Part shown: positions 1-12,791 of the stretch, in pieces
Layout: each line of letters opens with the position of its first letter
Numbering within the stretch: position 1 is the stretch's first letter
Assembly (NCBI RefSeq): GCF_947507565.1
Contig: NC_089178.1
Coordinates: 2,232,001 to 2,296,000, forward strand
Direction of reading: 5' to 3'
From: Oscarella lobularis
Lineage: Eukaryota; Porifera; Homoscleromorpha; Homosclerophorida; Oscarellidae
DNA: 64,000 nucleotides
Notes under the pieces: generated by a model
Database searches by the model: none
What the model saw: only the letters and a program-made list of their open reading frames with translations
Told to the model about the DNA's origin: nothing
Program-made: the position numbers and the translations under genes

Positions 1-1002
1 CGCGCAGGAAACGGTTCAAGGTAGCTCAAACCAGACGAAGATAAGGACTGAACGACAGGCTGCTGCTGCTGCGGCGGCGGCGGGGGCGGCGGCGGCGGCG
101 GCGGCTGCTGATGTTGGGGGTGATGAAGAGGATGGGGAGGATGGTGGTGCTGGGAAAACGATGAAGATTGCGGCGGTAGCGGTCTTATAGGATGACTGAG
201 AGAACTAGGAAACGACGTGGTGAGAGTAGATGGCACTATTACTTCTTGTGCGACAGACTGATTCCGGCTCTCGTCCGTAAGTCGCGACGACGACGACGTT
301 GTCGTTTCCGCCGACAGAAGAACCGACGTTTCATTTAGTCGCGATTCCGCTGCTGGAGCCGCCGCCGCCACCGTCGCCGAGTGAATCAATATTGCCTGCT
401 GTACAGTCGAAGGTGGTTCGTCCGAATGCCAAACTTTGTACGCAATCGCGGATATGTCCTGAGACGCTCCTCCGCCGGCGGTGGCCTCAATTTGGCTCGT
501 CGGCGGTTTAGAACCTGCGTTGCCTGCTGTCGGTTTCTCTGCTTTGACGGAGTTTACCCCTTCTTCAGCGGTTTCCTCGGAACGTTGATTCGAAGACGGA
601 GGAGGTGGCTGCTTGCGAGATGACGATTCTTCCGTCCCTGACGGCGAAAGCGACTTCGTCTTGTCTTCAGCGACGGGCGTTCCAATTGGCTTCTTCGTCG
701 CCGCATCAAAATCCTCCACCAGCCTTTCCGATTCCTTCTCCTTCGGCACGCCGACCGGCAACTGAGACACCGGCGATTTCACGTCAAAAGGCGATCGTAT
801 GACTTTTCCGTCACGAGAAACGATTTCCTCTCGAGAACGACCGGAAGCAGCCCACTGAGAACTTCCCGACGCCGCCGTCGTCGTCGTCGCCGTTGTCGTC
901 GTCGTTGTCGGTAGAAACGACGTCTGATGCGGAGGCGGAGGTCGACGCGAAGCCTTCGGTTTTGATTTCGATTCATCCATAGCTGCTTTAGACTTTGCCG
1001 CT

Positions 1003-1034
<32 letters not shown>

Positions 1035-4000
1035 GGCATTTCGCTCTCTTCTTTCTAATTGACGCTTCTCCTCTCGGCTTCGTTTCTCTTCTATTCGTTG
1101 TCGTTCCGCTTCTTCGCGTTTTAAACGCTTCATCGTTTCCTTCCGTTCTTTCTGCTCTACAAAGCGATTCTTGACTTCTGTGAACCCGTCCTCCGAAGCG
1201 GTGGGCGAGAGAGACGACTCTTTCATGAACTCGTCGATGATGCAAACGCCAGCAGACATCAAATCTAAATTCGCTATCATTTCTTTTCCTTTCGCTGCCG
1301 CACTCTCCCGTTTCTTTCCGGACTCCCCACCTTCGTCGGCTTTACCTCGTTCCTGTTCTTTCTGTTGCCCCGAGGAGCCGCCGCCGCTGGCGCCTCCGCC
1401 ACTCCCTCCGCCACCTCCGCTTCTGCTTCCACCGGCACCACTTCCACCGTTTCCTCCTCTTCCCTGTCCTTCCCTTGGACGCTTAGATCCTCCGCCATCA
1501 GATCGATCCCGTGGATCTCGTTTAGAATCCCGTCGACTTTGCGACGACTGCCTCAGCTCGTCCTTCTCGTCGCCGCTCTCCGCGTCGCCTCCTTCCTTTC
1601 TTCTACCGTTTCGCCCGCGCTGGCTCGCGCCACTTCCAGCGGAGCCCTGTCCGCGTCCAGCGCCCCCTCTTCGTCCGCGGCCGCGCTCTTCCCCGTCCCA
1701 AGTCCTCTTCTCTTTCGTCTCACGATCTCCCTTCCGTTCGCGACTCGACTTGAAATCTCCTTCGTTTCTCCCGCGACCTTCTCCTTTTTGCGGCGGTTTT
1801 CCGGCTCTTTCATTGGCACCTCTCTTCCGCTGCTCTTTCTTCTCCCTGTCATCATAGGCGGCTTCGCTCTCTCGCTCTTTCTTTCGCCAGTCCTGCTTGT
1901 CGCTTCCCTTTCTCTCAGAGCGTTTCTCGCCGGATACCTTTTCAGGTAGAGGCTTTTTACTTCCGGCATCACTTCGTCCATGCCCAGCGCTTTTCACTTG
2001 CTCTTCTCCTCTATCCGTTTGCTTTTTATCCTTGCCTCCAGTCGCCGCACTTTGACGAGGTTCGGCACGTTTAGGACCTTTCGTTTGATCACCCTGACTA
2101 CTACTACTACCCCCCGCGTCACTTTTCCCCTTTTCATTGGCGACGCGACTTTGAGAATCTTGAACGAAAACGTCGTCAGACACCGAGGAGCGCACAGATT
2201 TCTCGCCAATCGCCGCCTTCTTTGAATCAGCCTGCACATCACATTCAAAGTCCACACACAGAGATACCATGAGAAAACCTTACCGTTTTTGACTGATCCT
2301 TGCCACCTAGCTTTTCCTTACTGGATGTGGATCCAAGCTCACGTCCCGTCGTTCGACTCGAAGAAGAACCGCGTCCTCTTCGCGAGGGCCGATCGTCATA
2401 GTAGTAATCGTCATGATAGTCTCGGTATCGATCATCGTGCCGTTGTCGACTATATTTATAATAATCATCACCGCCGCCGTCCTCGTCGTAATAATAACGA
2501 GCGCTGCGCTTTGAACCCGAACGACCCTGCTGCGCTCTTTGAGACGACTTTTCTCCCCTATCGGAAGACTTATCCCCGCCGCCGGACTTTTCTTCTTTTT
2601 TAGAGACTCCCTTCGTTTCTTCCTTGGAAGCTGCGGCTGTCTTTTCTTCGGTAGGCTTCTTTTTGGAACCATCCGACAGTGACTCCTTCTTTGTCTCAGT
2701 GGCAACAGGCGGAGCTTCTCCCCTTCCTTTCCTGTAATTCTCCGCTTTTCGTCCATCTTCAATGTAATCTCTCTCGCTCTCAGATCGACCCTGCTGCCCT
2801 CTCCTGCGCTCTCGCCGCTGTCTGCCGCCGCGAGTTGGATGCTGATCATCCCACTCGTCGTCACGCGCCCTTCGCCGTTCCCAATTCCGATCTCGCTGCT
2901 TATCGCGCTGTTCTCTTTCGTCGCTTTCTTTCTTCCGCTCTCGCTCTCTTCTTCTACCTCCTCCGCCGCCGCCGCCGCCGCCGCCGCCTCCTTGCTTCCT
3001 CCTTTCGCTACCGTCTTCTTTCGTAGCGCCGTCGTCTCTCTTCGGCACCGCCGGCACCTCTTCCCTACATTTTTCACTTGAAGCACCCGAACTCAGTCGT
3101 TGCCTGCGAGAGCTAGCACTGGCAGACCTCGCAGATTTGTCGTCTTTCTTCTCCCACACATTCTTCCCCGCCGCAGCCGTCCCGTCATCTCCTGTTCGCT
3201 GCTTCACGTCAAGATTTGTCCGAGAGGACGTCCCTCCCGCCGTCGCCGTCGCCGCCGCCGTCGCATCTTCCTCCTGCTTCTCGCGCTTCATGATCCTAAC
3301 AGGTGGCGCTTCCTTCTCGGCTGAAGGTTTCTTGAGCAATCGAAATAGCGGCTGTTCGCCCATTCGCGCTTGCCGACGATGCTCTTCCGCCTCTTGCTTC
3401 GCTTGGCTGATATGATACGACGCTCGTCCCGCATCTCGTCTGCCGCCGCCGCCGCCGCCGCGATCGTCAACGTCATTACGACGAGAAAAACCGCCGCCTC
3501 GTTGCGCGGAGGGCGGAGATAAGGAGCGAGTCGATTGCCAATGCTGTTCGGCTTGCCGTTGCTGTTGGGGCAACGGCTCCCAAGCTCGTCTGGGTGCTGC
3601 AGAAGGAGAAGGAACTCGGGTAGCTTCCTAAAAATTTCAATCTTTTTGGTGTACAAGGATTAATCAACCAATGAACCGTGCCTGTCGTCTTATTTCGTCC
3701 TGTGCGCTTTTTCTCTGTGTTGTTTCTTTCGCTTCTTCCCTTGATTGTGCTCGTTTCTCTGTTGCCACGTTATCATCATCATCATCATCACTGCCATTAT
3801 CATCATCTGACTCGTCAGAGTCCTCAAATCGCAATTTTGCGCTGTAATCGACTTCTTGCTGTTGTCCCGCCCATCCTTCCTCGTCTTCGTACTCCAATTT
3901 CTCAATGTCCTCCGCCTTTACGGTGGCTGGACGACTTGCCTCGAGTTCATACGGATGACGATGCAACCACGCCTCGGAAGGTTGCCCGCGAGAACGAGAA

Positions 4001-4701
4001 CGCATTCCCCCTCTTTCCTGAGACTGAGGAAGCTAGAATTTAGGCAATGTAACTGTCACCTCACTTACAGGGAAGCCTTGATCAGAAGAAGCCATTCCCT
4101 GCGGTCTCAAATTTGGCCCGTTTCCACTGCTCTCCATACCCTTAGCACCAAGAGAAGGAAAATCACGAGTCGACATACCCAGAGATTCTAAAAAACACTA
4201 AAACATCAGAAAAAAAGTGAAGACAAAAAGACACTAAATCACTTTTAGGCGCCACAGCTCCCCAAGCTGGTCTTTCGCTTCGACTAACGACGTCGCCGGT
4301 TGATGGCAGAGCCGCCGCCGCCGCCGCCGCCGTCGCCGTCGTCGGTTGGACGACGTCGCCGTTTTCCTTTTCAATCCCACTACCCCATCCCGCTCCGCCG
4401 GCCGGCACGAGAGCGATGCTGGGATCGTTTCCGGCGTTTTCCTTACGCATGCTGGGCAAATGAGCTGGCGGAGGAAGACGTCGAGCGTTGCTGCCCACTT
4501 TGCCTATGCTCTGCATTCCGTGGCGTAAGCCTACGATGGAAGAGCCCGTCGAGTCTCCGAACGAGTCTCTTTGACGCTCGATTGCGACTTACTGCCTGTT
4601 CTTCCCTCTGGTCTTTGTCCTCTGTACGTTTGGTTTAGATTGAGCGACTGGTATCTCGCTTTCGATTGGCCAGCGACGTTTTTTCGGCCCCGATCTGCCA
4701 T
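1..4701 (-). CDS. PRRC2: PRRC2 (BAT2-like) protein, 5' part; runs off left edge
   Basis: This is the single invertebrate-type orthologue of vertebrate PRRC2A/B/C, large disordered proteins tied to RNA binding, stress granules and translation initiation. Exons read by eye: 4593-4701, 4243-4554, 4069-4187, about 3670-4032, 2284-3627 and 1-2231. The N-terminal BAT2 block is clear: YQSLNLNQTYRG in exon 1, then LRHGMQSIGKVG, RRLPPPAHLPSM and GNDPSIALVP in exon 2. DFPSLGAKG is in exon 3, and DEEGWAGQQQEVDYSAKL plus an acidic run is in exon 4. Exon 6 carries the family block DGFTEVKNRF followed by a basic helix. The rest is RG-, Gly-, Ala- and Pro-rich with long homopolymers. The start at 4701 is chosen by family alignment, though the frame is open upstream through DERQAV to a possible acceptor. 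The exon 4 donor is unclear; a GC donor near 3673 would keep the frame. The C-terminus lies beyond the window. Confidence 0.93.
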
Positions 4702-4836
4702 AACTGCTTGTCGCTCATCGAGGCGTGCTCTCGCGTCGGGGTCCTGTTGAGAAAAAAGAGAGGTCGCGATGCTTTCGAGTACGTCACAGTATCCCGTAAC
4801 GGGGGGCCCATTTGAAATATGTCTGCGTACGAACGT

Positions 4837-5226
4837 TTAGGTTGGCAACAATCGCCGCAGATTTTTTCGTCGACCGGTTGCCTGGGATGGATGAACGAGA
4901 AGAAGATTACGATTCACCGCTAAAAGAGGGAGAGCGGGATAGCCCGGAATGCGCTTGCGCAAAATGTCACCTACAGTGAAACGAAAACAGGATTGAACCG
5001 ATTGAACCAGTGCCGCGAGCGTCTTGACGAGCTCCGCTTTCTTTCTCGTATTCGCTCTAACGATCCTAACGCCCGCACGCGAGAGCGCCTGTCGGCAGTC
5101 GCCTTTTCCGGCGAACGAACAGTTCAACACCGGCGCGGAGAGGCGAATATCGGCGTGTTTTGAGAGGCTTTTGACGGTCGCCGTTCCACTAAGGCCGGAC
5201 GAACGGATAACGATGGGTTTGCTCAT
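4837..5226 (-). pseudogene. Truncated, decayed copy of the neighbouring NmrA-like gene
   Basis: The N-terminal 80 or so residues align with the intact gene at 5344-6231. Both share ATVKSLSKHAD and KKAELVKTLA, and a stretch near 5022-5052 is nearly identical in DNA to 6026-6056. The dinucleotide-binding loop GASGNIG of the intact copy is degraded here (SGLSGTA), and homology is lost after about residue 80, replaced by unrelated residues up to a stop. There is no C-terminal half. It is therefore read as a partial tandem duplication that no longer encodes an enzyme. A short expressed protein cannot be excluded, because the frame stays open for 129 codons. It lies between the PRRC2 promoter and the intact parent. 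Confidence 0.8.
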
Positions 5227-5343
5227 GTGGTTGCTAGAAGTGTGCTAACGCCTTTACAGGAGAATTTTTGGTCAATCAATGCAACGTGTATAGTACTGTA
5301 CTACATAGAACAGAAGTTTCACCAGTCTGGGAGAACAGAAAAG

Positions 5344-6231
5344 TCATTTGAAGGCTCCAGCGACCTGCTTCAGCCACTCTTTCATACTAGTAGCCTTCTG
5401 CCCGGTTATCTTCTCGTAGTCGACAAGATGATCCTTACTGCATAGAGCAGGATGCCCTGCATTGATGGTCTCGTACAATTCGACAAGCCCCTTGCCCTGC
5501 CACTCGAGAATGCCCATCTTTAGGATCGCCTCCTTCGCAGCCTCGTACGGCACCTGAACGTACTTCACTTCCTTTCCGAGAGCCTCGCTGAACGCCGAAG
5601 CGAGTTCGGCGTGCGTGAAACCGTCGCTAGCGACGGTGTACGTTTTACCCTCGTGCTTCGTCGGATCGGCGAGAATGGCAGTCGCCGCGCTGCCGGCATC
5701 AGACACGGCAACGACGACGTGGTATTTGTCCGGTTCGGCCGCCGCGTAGATCAATCCCTGGCCCTTGATCGTCTCCACGCTTCCGAAGTGATTGTCGATG
5801 AACATGGGAAGGCGTATGAAGCTGTACGCTATGCCCAGACGAGGTATCGTTTGCTCGATTTCGCCGCACTGTTTTGCAAACACGGTCTCGGGAAGAACGA
5901 CGGTGGGAACGCTCACGACGAGCACGAACTTCACGCCGGCCTCTTTCGCCGCTTCGGCGGCGCCGATCGTGAGAGGCGCGCGATCGATGTGTCCTGGCGT
6001 CACGATGAAAAGTCTGTCGACGCCGGCGAGCGTCTTGACGAGCTCCGCTTTCTTTCCCATGTCCGCTTGGACGACTGTAACGCCGGCGAGATCGCGGAGA
6101 GCGGTCGCTTTTTCCGGCGAACGAACGCCGGCGCGTATGTCGAATTTGTCGGCGTGTTTCGACAAGCTTTTTACCGTCGCCGCTCCGATGTTGCCCGACG
6201 CACCGAGAACTAAAATGACCGGCTTGCCCAT
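5344..6231 (-). CDS. NmrA-like atypical short-chain dehydrogenase, intronless
   Basis: A single uninterrupted 295-residue frame starts with KPVILVLGASGNIGAATV, a Rossmann beta-alpha-beta with the GxxGxxG-type loop GASGNIG at residues 10-16. The order of a basic patch after beta 2, VDRLFIVTP after beta 4, and FIRLPMFIDN fits NmrA/QOR2/HSCARG-type atypical SDRs. These bind NAD(P)H and act as redox sensors or quinone reductases. The Tyr-xxx-Lys pair of classical SDRs is not evident, as is usual in this group. No introns are present although most neighbours have many, so retroposition or bacterial acquisition are both possible. The start lies 164 bases downstream of the KNL1 stop on the same strand. 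A degenerate partial copy follows at 4837-5226. The exact substrate is unknown. Confidence 0.88.
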   Translation of the reverse strand: MGKPVILVLGASGNIGAATVKSLSKHADKFDIRAGVRSPEKATALRDLAGVTVVQADMGKKAELVKTLAGVDRLFIVTPGHIDRAPLTIGAAEAAKEAGVKFVLVVSVPTVVLPETVFAKQCGEIEQTIPRLGIAYSFIRLPMFIDNHFGSVETIKGQGLIYAAAEPDKYHVVVAVSDAGSAATAILADPTKHEGKTYTVASDGFTHAELASAFSEALGKEVKYVQVPYEAAKEAILKMGILEWQGKGLVELYETINAGHPALCSKDHLVDYEKITGQKATSMKEWLKQVAGAFK

Positions 6232-6394
6232 CGTGAAAAGTGAAGACCAAATTTTAGCACGGATACTAGCACGGGTATCTTTTAGTATCCGTGATTTTTC
6301 TCTCTATATATGTACTCCACGTGCACGTGATCGTGACGCATTATACATCATCATGACAGGTGTGAGTCATACATACCTATTACAAACTCTAATT

Positions 6395-8978
6395 TTAGAT
6401 CAACGTTATTAGTTTTTGTAGCATTTCGTTAGCTCTTGCCACGGCCTTTTCCTTCCTGGAAGACACAAGTAATCATTTTCTTCTCGTGCAATAAAATTGC
6501 AGGCTTACATTCCAAAAGCAACTTCAGTGCTAATTAATTTAATAGCAAACCCTTGGTTTCCAAAAGCAAACTTGTATTTAGCCACAATGCCATACGTCGG
6601 ATTGCTGCCCATAGATGATATGCAAAGTACATCAGAATCATCTACACAAAAACAAATCAGCTTCAGTTCTAACTTGAATGATTGTTGAATACCTAGGGAA
6701 TATGAAGAATCTGGCAAGTCAAATAGAGTCAGCATCAGTAAATTGACTTTTTTGATATTCTCTGCAACATCAGTTAGCAGCTAAAAAAGAAATAATTTCC
6801 ATGCTTCTACATCACGAACTTATGCCTCCACCTGCTCAAGATGACCATTAGTTGGATACTTTTCAATCAAATGCGGTTGTGAGTAATATGAAGACAAAAG
6901 CGAATAACCAAAGCACTTAAATTTGTCAAAATCTAACAAAACATTACACTAGCGCGTAGAAAAATTTTATTTTCCTTACGTTCTTTCATAATCTTCAATT
7001 CAATCCGTGTCAGTGGCACAGCGTCGTCAGAACATGTAGAAGAATCCACTGACAAGGAGACAGCAAGCGCCATCCTATCAACCAGCCTATTTCCAAGCTT
7101 CGAACAGTACTTGAAGGAGACAAAGCCAGGAGTAAAGCAATTGAGACGCCAAAGAATATCACTTCAAAACAAAAGTAAAAGGTGCATAAAAAACGCCGTC
7201 TTCGCTTACCTGTTTATTCTATCGAGCATCATTCGAAAAGGCTGAGCAGGATCAACCTGAAACAGCTAGGTAATAAAATAAAATAAAATAACGATAATAA
7301 TTACCTGTTCTGATTCCACCTGCGGCTCTGGTACTGGTGAAGACGCCGCCTTGACATTTTTCACTATCGGCGTTGAGGCTGAGCAAGCCTTAAGGGCAGT
7401 AGGCATGGCTGATTCATTTAGAGTGCTGGACAAAGAGACGTTTGTGTGAATGGACGCATCAGCTGAGCGAGAAAGAATCTTCCTCAATTTCGATGGACTG
7501 GGATCGCCGTCGTCATCATCATCATCATCTTCACGACGCTCAGAACAGCAAGCTACGTCTCCTTCGTCAGCACTTATAACCGGTATTTCAGTGGAAGTGA
7601 AACTCCGTGGAGAAGACTCTTGAGTCACTTTTGCTATGAATACTTGTCGCTGGCTTTCATTCTGCGCTTTGACGCTTGGAGTTGGAGTTTGTTGAGGAAT
7701 GCTCACATCTAAAATTTGACTAAGAAATTGCATTAGATACACTAACAGCGTACAAATTTATTTGTCTGCATACCTGACGGATTGCATTTCCATTTCCTTC
7801 ATTATTCCAGACTTTTCTTCCGTATCCATTTTCCTATCCTGCTCGCTTTCTGAATTTTCATCGTCAAGTGCGGTAGCGCTATCATTTCCATCCATTTTCA
7901 TAGAAACCGTTTCGTTTGCAGGCATCTTCTCCAAGCTCCTTTTCTCTTCATCACAAAATGTCTCCGTTTCTTCAGCGTGCTGACAGCTTTCCTTCATCAA
8001 ACTCCCCTCCCTCTCACTTGCATTTTCAACGTCATCAAGTCTGCTGTCCAATGATAATTGAGTGCACGTCAGTGGATCGCGCACCATATCGTCAGCCAAA
8101 CTCTCTCTTTCGGTTTCCACTGAAGCACTCTTCCTTACGAGCCGATCAAAAATGCTGCATTCCTCTCTGAACACTGATTTGTTCTGCGTCGCCAAACTAA
8201 CATTTTTTGGATTCGACGTTTCACGTGTAAGCGGCCACTTGTGACCGGCATGCCCAGTAAGACTCATTTCTTTCGGTTCCAAGACCTCGCTTGCAAACAC
8301 ATTTCTGTTCTGCAGTGTAAAGCTCATATCTTGTGGCTTCCAATTCTCACTCGCAGCTGAGATAGGAATAGGTGACGTGCAGCATTGCAAAGTCAATTCC
8401 ATATCTTCTGCCAAAACTCTGGTTTTATTATCAGACGATAGATCCATGTCCACCTTGTGACAAGCGCTTTTATTAGACGATAGCTCCATGTCAACCTCGT
8501 CGAAAGCGGTTTGATTATTGGATGAAACATCCATGTCCACCTCGTCAAAAACTGTTTCTGGATAGCCACAGCAGGTCAATTCCATAGACCTCCTGTCACG
8601 CTGAGGACAGGTCAAAATTTGAGCCGTCAAAAGTTGCCCGATCTCTTAAAAATCAAATACATGTATAACGTGAAAGAAGTGAGCCTTCTGACTCTGTTTA
8701 CTTGTTGGAGGTCTGTTTTCGCTCGAATCTTCGGATGGTGGCGAGTTGTAACTTTGGAAGACCGCGGTTTGGGTTCGGCCAAAGCTGACGCGTTTCTTGG
8801 ACTTCCGCTTCGTCTGAAATATGCGATTGGGTTCGATAAAATAGCTACTTGCGAGTCTGAAACCTTTTCGTTTTTCTTCACGGGCAAAAGAACGCCGTCT
8901 TTCGTTACCTGAGACAAAAAAATCAGAAGGAAATCTGCTGTGGAATCGTTCCACTACCGGAGAAGAGAGATCCGACAT
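6395..8978 (-). CDS. KNL1: KNL1/Spc105 kinetochore scaffold
   Basis: KNL1 recruits BUB1/BUB3 and PP1 to kinetochores and is central to the spindle checkpoint. Exon 1 (8702-8978) carries a PP1-docking site, KKRVSFGRTQTAVFQ, matching the RVSF block of animal KNL1. Exon 2 (7774-8643) holds a short MELT array: VDMDVSS, VDMELSS, VDMDLSS, EDMELTL, and weaker DMSFTL and EMSLTG. These are the MPS1-phosphorylated BUB3-binding motifs. Exon 3 (7305-7719) is low complexity. Downstream small exons at about 7210-7260, 6980-7150, 6840-6900 and 6500-6780 encode DILWRLNCFTPGFVSF and a C-terminal block compatible with the RWD region that binds the MIS12 complex. The last exon ends ANEMLQKLITLI. The RWD assignment is weaker than the MELT and RVSF evidence. 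The SILK motif is not obvious. At about 600 residues the protein is much shorter than vertebrate KNL1. Confidence 0.85.
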
Positions 8979-9166
8979 GATGGGCGAACGTTTGAAAGTG
9001 ACGCATGCGCAGTCCTCCCAAATTAGGCTAATTAGGCCACCGCTAAGATCGTAGTTATAGACAGAAAAACTAACAGAAAAAACTACTGTACTACAAAGCC
9101 AACGATCCGACAATAAATAAACAAGGAGGCAGAGAAATTACAAAACAAAATTATGACTCATTATTT

Positions 9167-11061
9167 TTATTTTTTTTCATCGTGACCATTTTCATTGCTC
9201 AATGCCATGGCTGCTATTTTCTTTGGAACAGGCTCAACGTTTTGATCGTCTTCATTGTCTGTTTCTGCATTGTCACCATAGTATGTCATAGCAACAGTGT
9301 CCCCATGAGAACCAGGCACTCCCTTCTCATTATCCATAGCCTCTTGCACAGGCACTGTATCTGTTTTTGCTGAATCCCCTAGTTGAACGCTTTCGCTTTT
9401 TGTCTGTTCCTGGTCAACTTTTGGCGCAGCAGAATCTCCACCAGTAGTGGCAGCAGAAACCAAAGGCGTGCCAGATGAATTCTCCGCTGCTGTTGGTAAC
9501 ACAACCGCCGGATTCGTCATGCCAGGTAACGAGCAGACAGCAGCAGGCGAAAGCAGACCAGCAAACAAAGGATTAGAAAACGCAAATCTTGGATTCAATG
9601 CAGCAGCAGCAGCAAGAGGAAATAAAGCAGCAGCCGGTGAAGCAGCACCATAGGGACTATAAGCAGGAATTTGCATTGCAGCCGCCGCCGCCGCCGCTTG
9701 AGCTTGAGCGTGTTGCAGACTTGGCGCGCCACTTCGACTCTGTCTCTGACTTTGGTCAGCAGCTAAAAGGCAGATAAAAAGTTAAATCAAATACAGTAGA
9801 ACCTGACCACCTCACAAACATGACAACTTATTAATTAAATAAATAGGTTTGTTTCTCTCAAATGAGGGTGGCCAGAAAACGTCTTTAATGAATTAATTAA
9901 TTAATTAATAAAAATCTACCTGACTGTTGCAGAGCATTCGCAGCAAGCTGTTGCTGAAAGAAACTTTGCTGTAAAGCAGCCATCTGAGCAGCCATAGCAA
10001 AACTGTTTGAAATAGTGCATGCAGGGTACGTCGTTGGCGTCACGGGCGTTGCCGTAACAACAACCTCCTGGAGATTGATGTCCGCGCTGTTCGAGCCGCC
10101 AGCGTTCTCTGTGATGGCTCGCCGCTCCGCCGCCGCCGGCGACGGTGTCATAGCTACGGAGGCGGCGAGCGCCGCCGTCGCGTTGGCCATTGCTTGAACG
10201 ATTACGTTCTCGCGATTTCCGTACGCTTGTAGGTGATTGAGAAGGCGCACGAAGCGCGGATCGGATGTATCGATGCCTTCGACAGACGAAAGGAATTTGG
10301 CGACTTCCGACGCGCACTCGTTGAAGCCCGATCGATACTTGAGAATCATTTCGGGAGACGCTTCTTGCATGAGATCTGTGCGAGCGCGAAATGAGACAAT
10401 GGACAGAGAGGCGGTGTGTGGAGCGGGTGCCGTGTGCATGTGCGCGCGTGTGGGCGTGCGTGTGTGTACTTTCTTCTCGCTTCGATACGCCCGCTTGTTG
10501 TAGTGATCGCAGATGTTCGACGGTCATTTCCAAGATTTCCGCTTTTTCTAACTTTCCCGTTCCCTGCTGTGAGCGAAAGGGAGGACGAGAAGACGAATCG
10601 GTTCAGGGCCCCGCCCCTTTTATTTCATCCGCCGCCCGCGTTTACCTGTTTGACATAGGCGGCGGGAATTAGCTTGCTCAGTTCGCCTAAGCATTTGTTG
10701 ATTCGATCGCGACGACGCTTTTCGATCACTTTATGCGACGCGCTCTCCTGCGCGAGCGAAAGGCAAGCGGAAAAGGTCAATGTGCCGTTCCGTTCGGCAC
10801 GTGATCTCGAGACGAGCGCGATCGTGTACTTACCGATCTCTTCTTCGTTCCACTCGGCAGAGCTCCGTCCGGCGTTCTGATAAGAACAAAAAGTGTTTTT
10901 GAGTCAACGACAGTGCGGAAGGACCCCCACAAGGGAACACTAGCTCACAGCAGTTGACTTTGCGCTGCAGATTTCGCGAGAAGAGCTTGATTCGACGCGG
11001 AAACGGCAGACACGCCTTGAAGAAGACTTTCTGTGGCTGAAATCGATGACGAATCGGCCAT
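9167..11061 (-). CDS. HEY/HELT-like bHLH-Orange transcription repressor
   Basis: Six exons: 10949-11061, 10834-10876, 10646-10747, 10470-10563, 9920-10375 and 9167-9772. The bHLH spans exons 3 and 4: SHKVIEKRRRDRINKCLGEL, then GTGKLEKAEILEMTVEHLRS. The basic region lacks the proline typical of HES proteins and looks like HELT/HEY. The Orange domain in exon 5, FNECASEVAKFLSSVEGID followed by SDPRFVRLLNHLQAY, is closest to HEY. Such proteins bind E/N-box DNA as dimers and repress transcription, often as Notch targets. The long Ala/Gln-rich C-terminus ends NGHDEKK, with no WRPW or YRPW Groucho-binding tetrapeptide. Assigning it to HEY or HELT needs a tree. It lies between KNL1 and RPL5 on the same strand. 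Confidence 0.9.
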
Positions 11062-11259
11062 GGTTGCTGTCGATCGCGTGATTAGCGGCGAGGAATGCAG
11101 TGGGGTCACGAGCGGGAGAAACGCCACGGTCGATCACGCACGTGTCACGCGACCTAAGCAAAGTCACGTGCACTAAATATCACGTGCACACGTCGCACGT
11201 TACACGGTCTTCCCACAATTTAGGTATTTTATTCAAACAGCAGTTTCTCGACTGCTCTA

Positions 11260-12791
<1,532 letters not shown>

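Noticed and set aside
1171-1857. 228-codon plus-strand frame, Pro/Ser/Leu-rich
   Set aside because: It is the antisense of the PRRC2 exon, whose minus-strand frame carries conserved family motifs. Low complexity makes the opposite strand open by chance.
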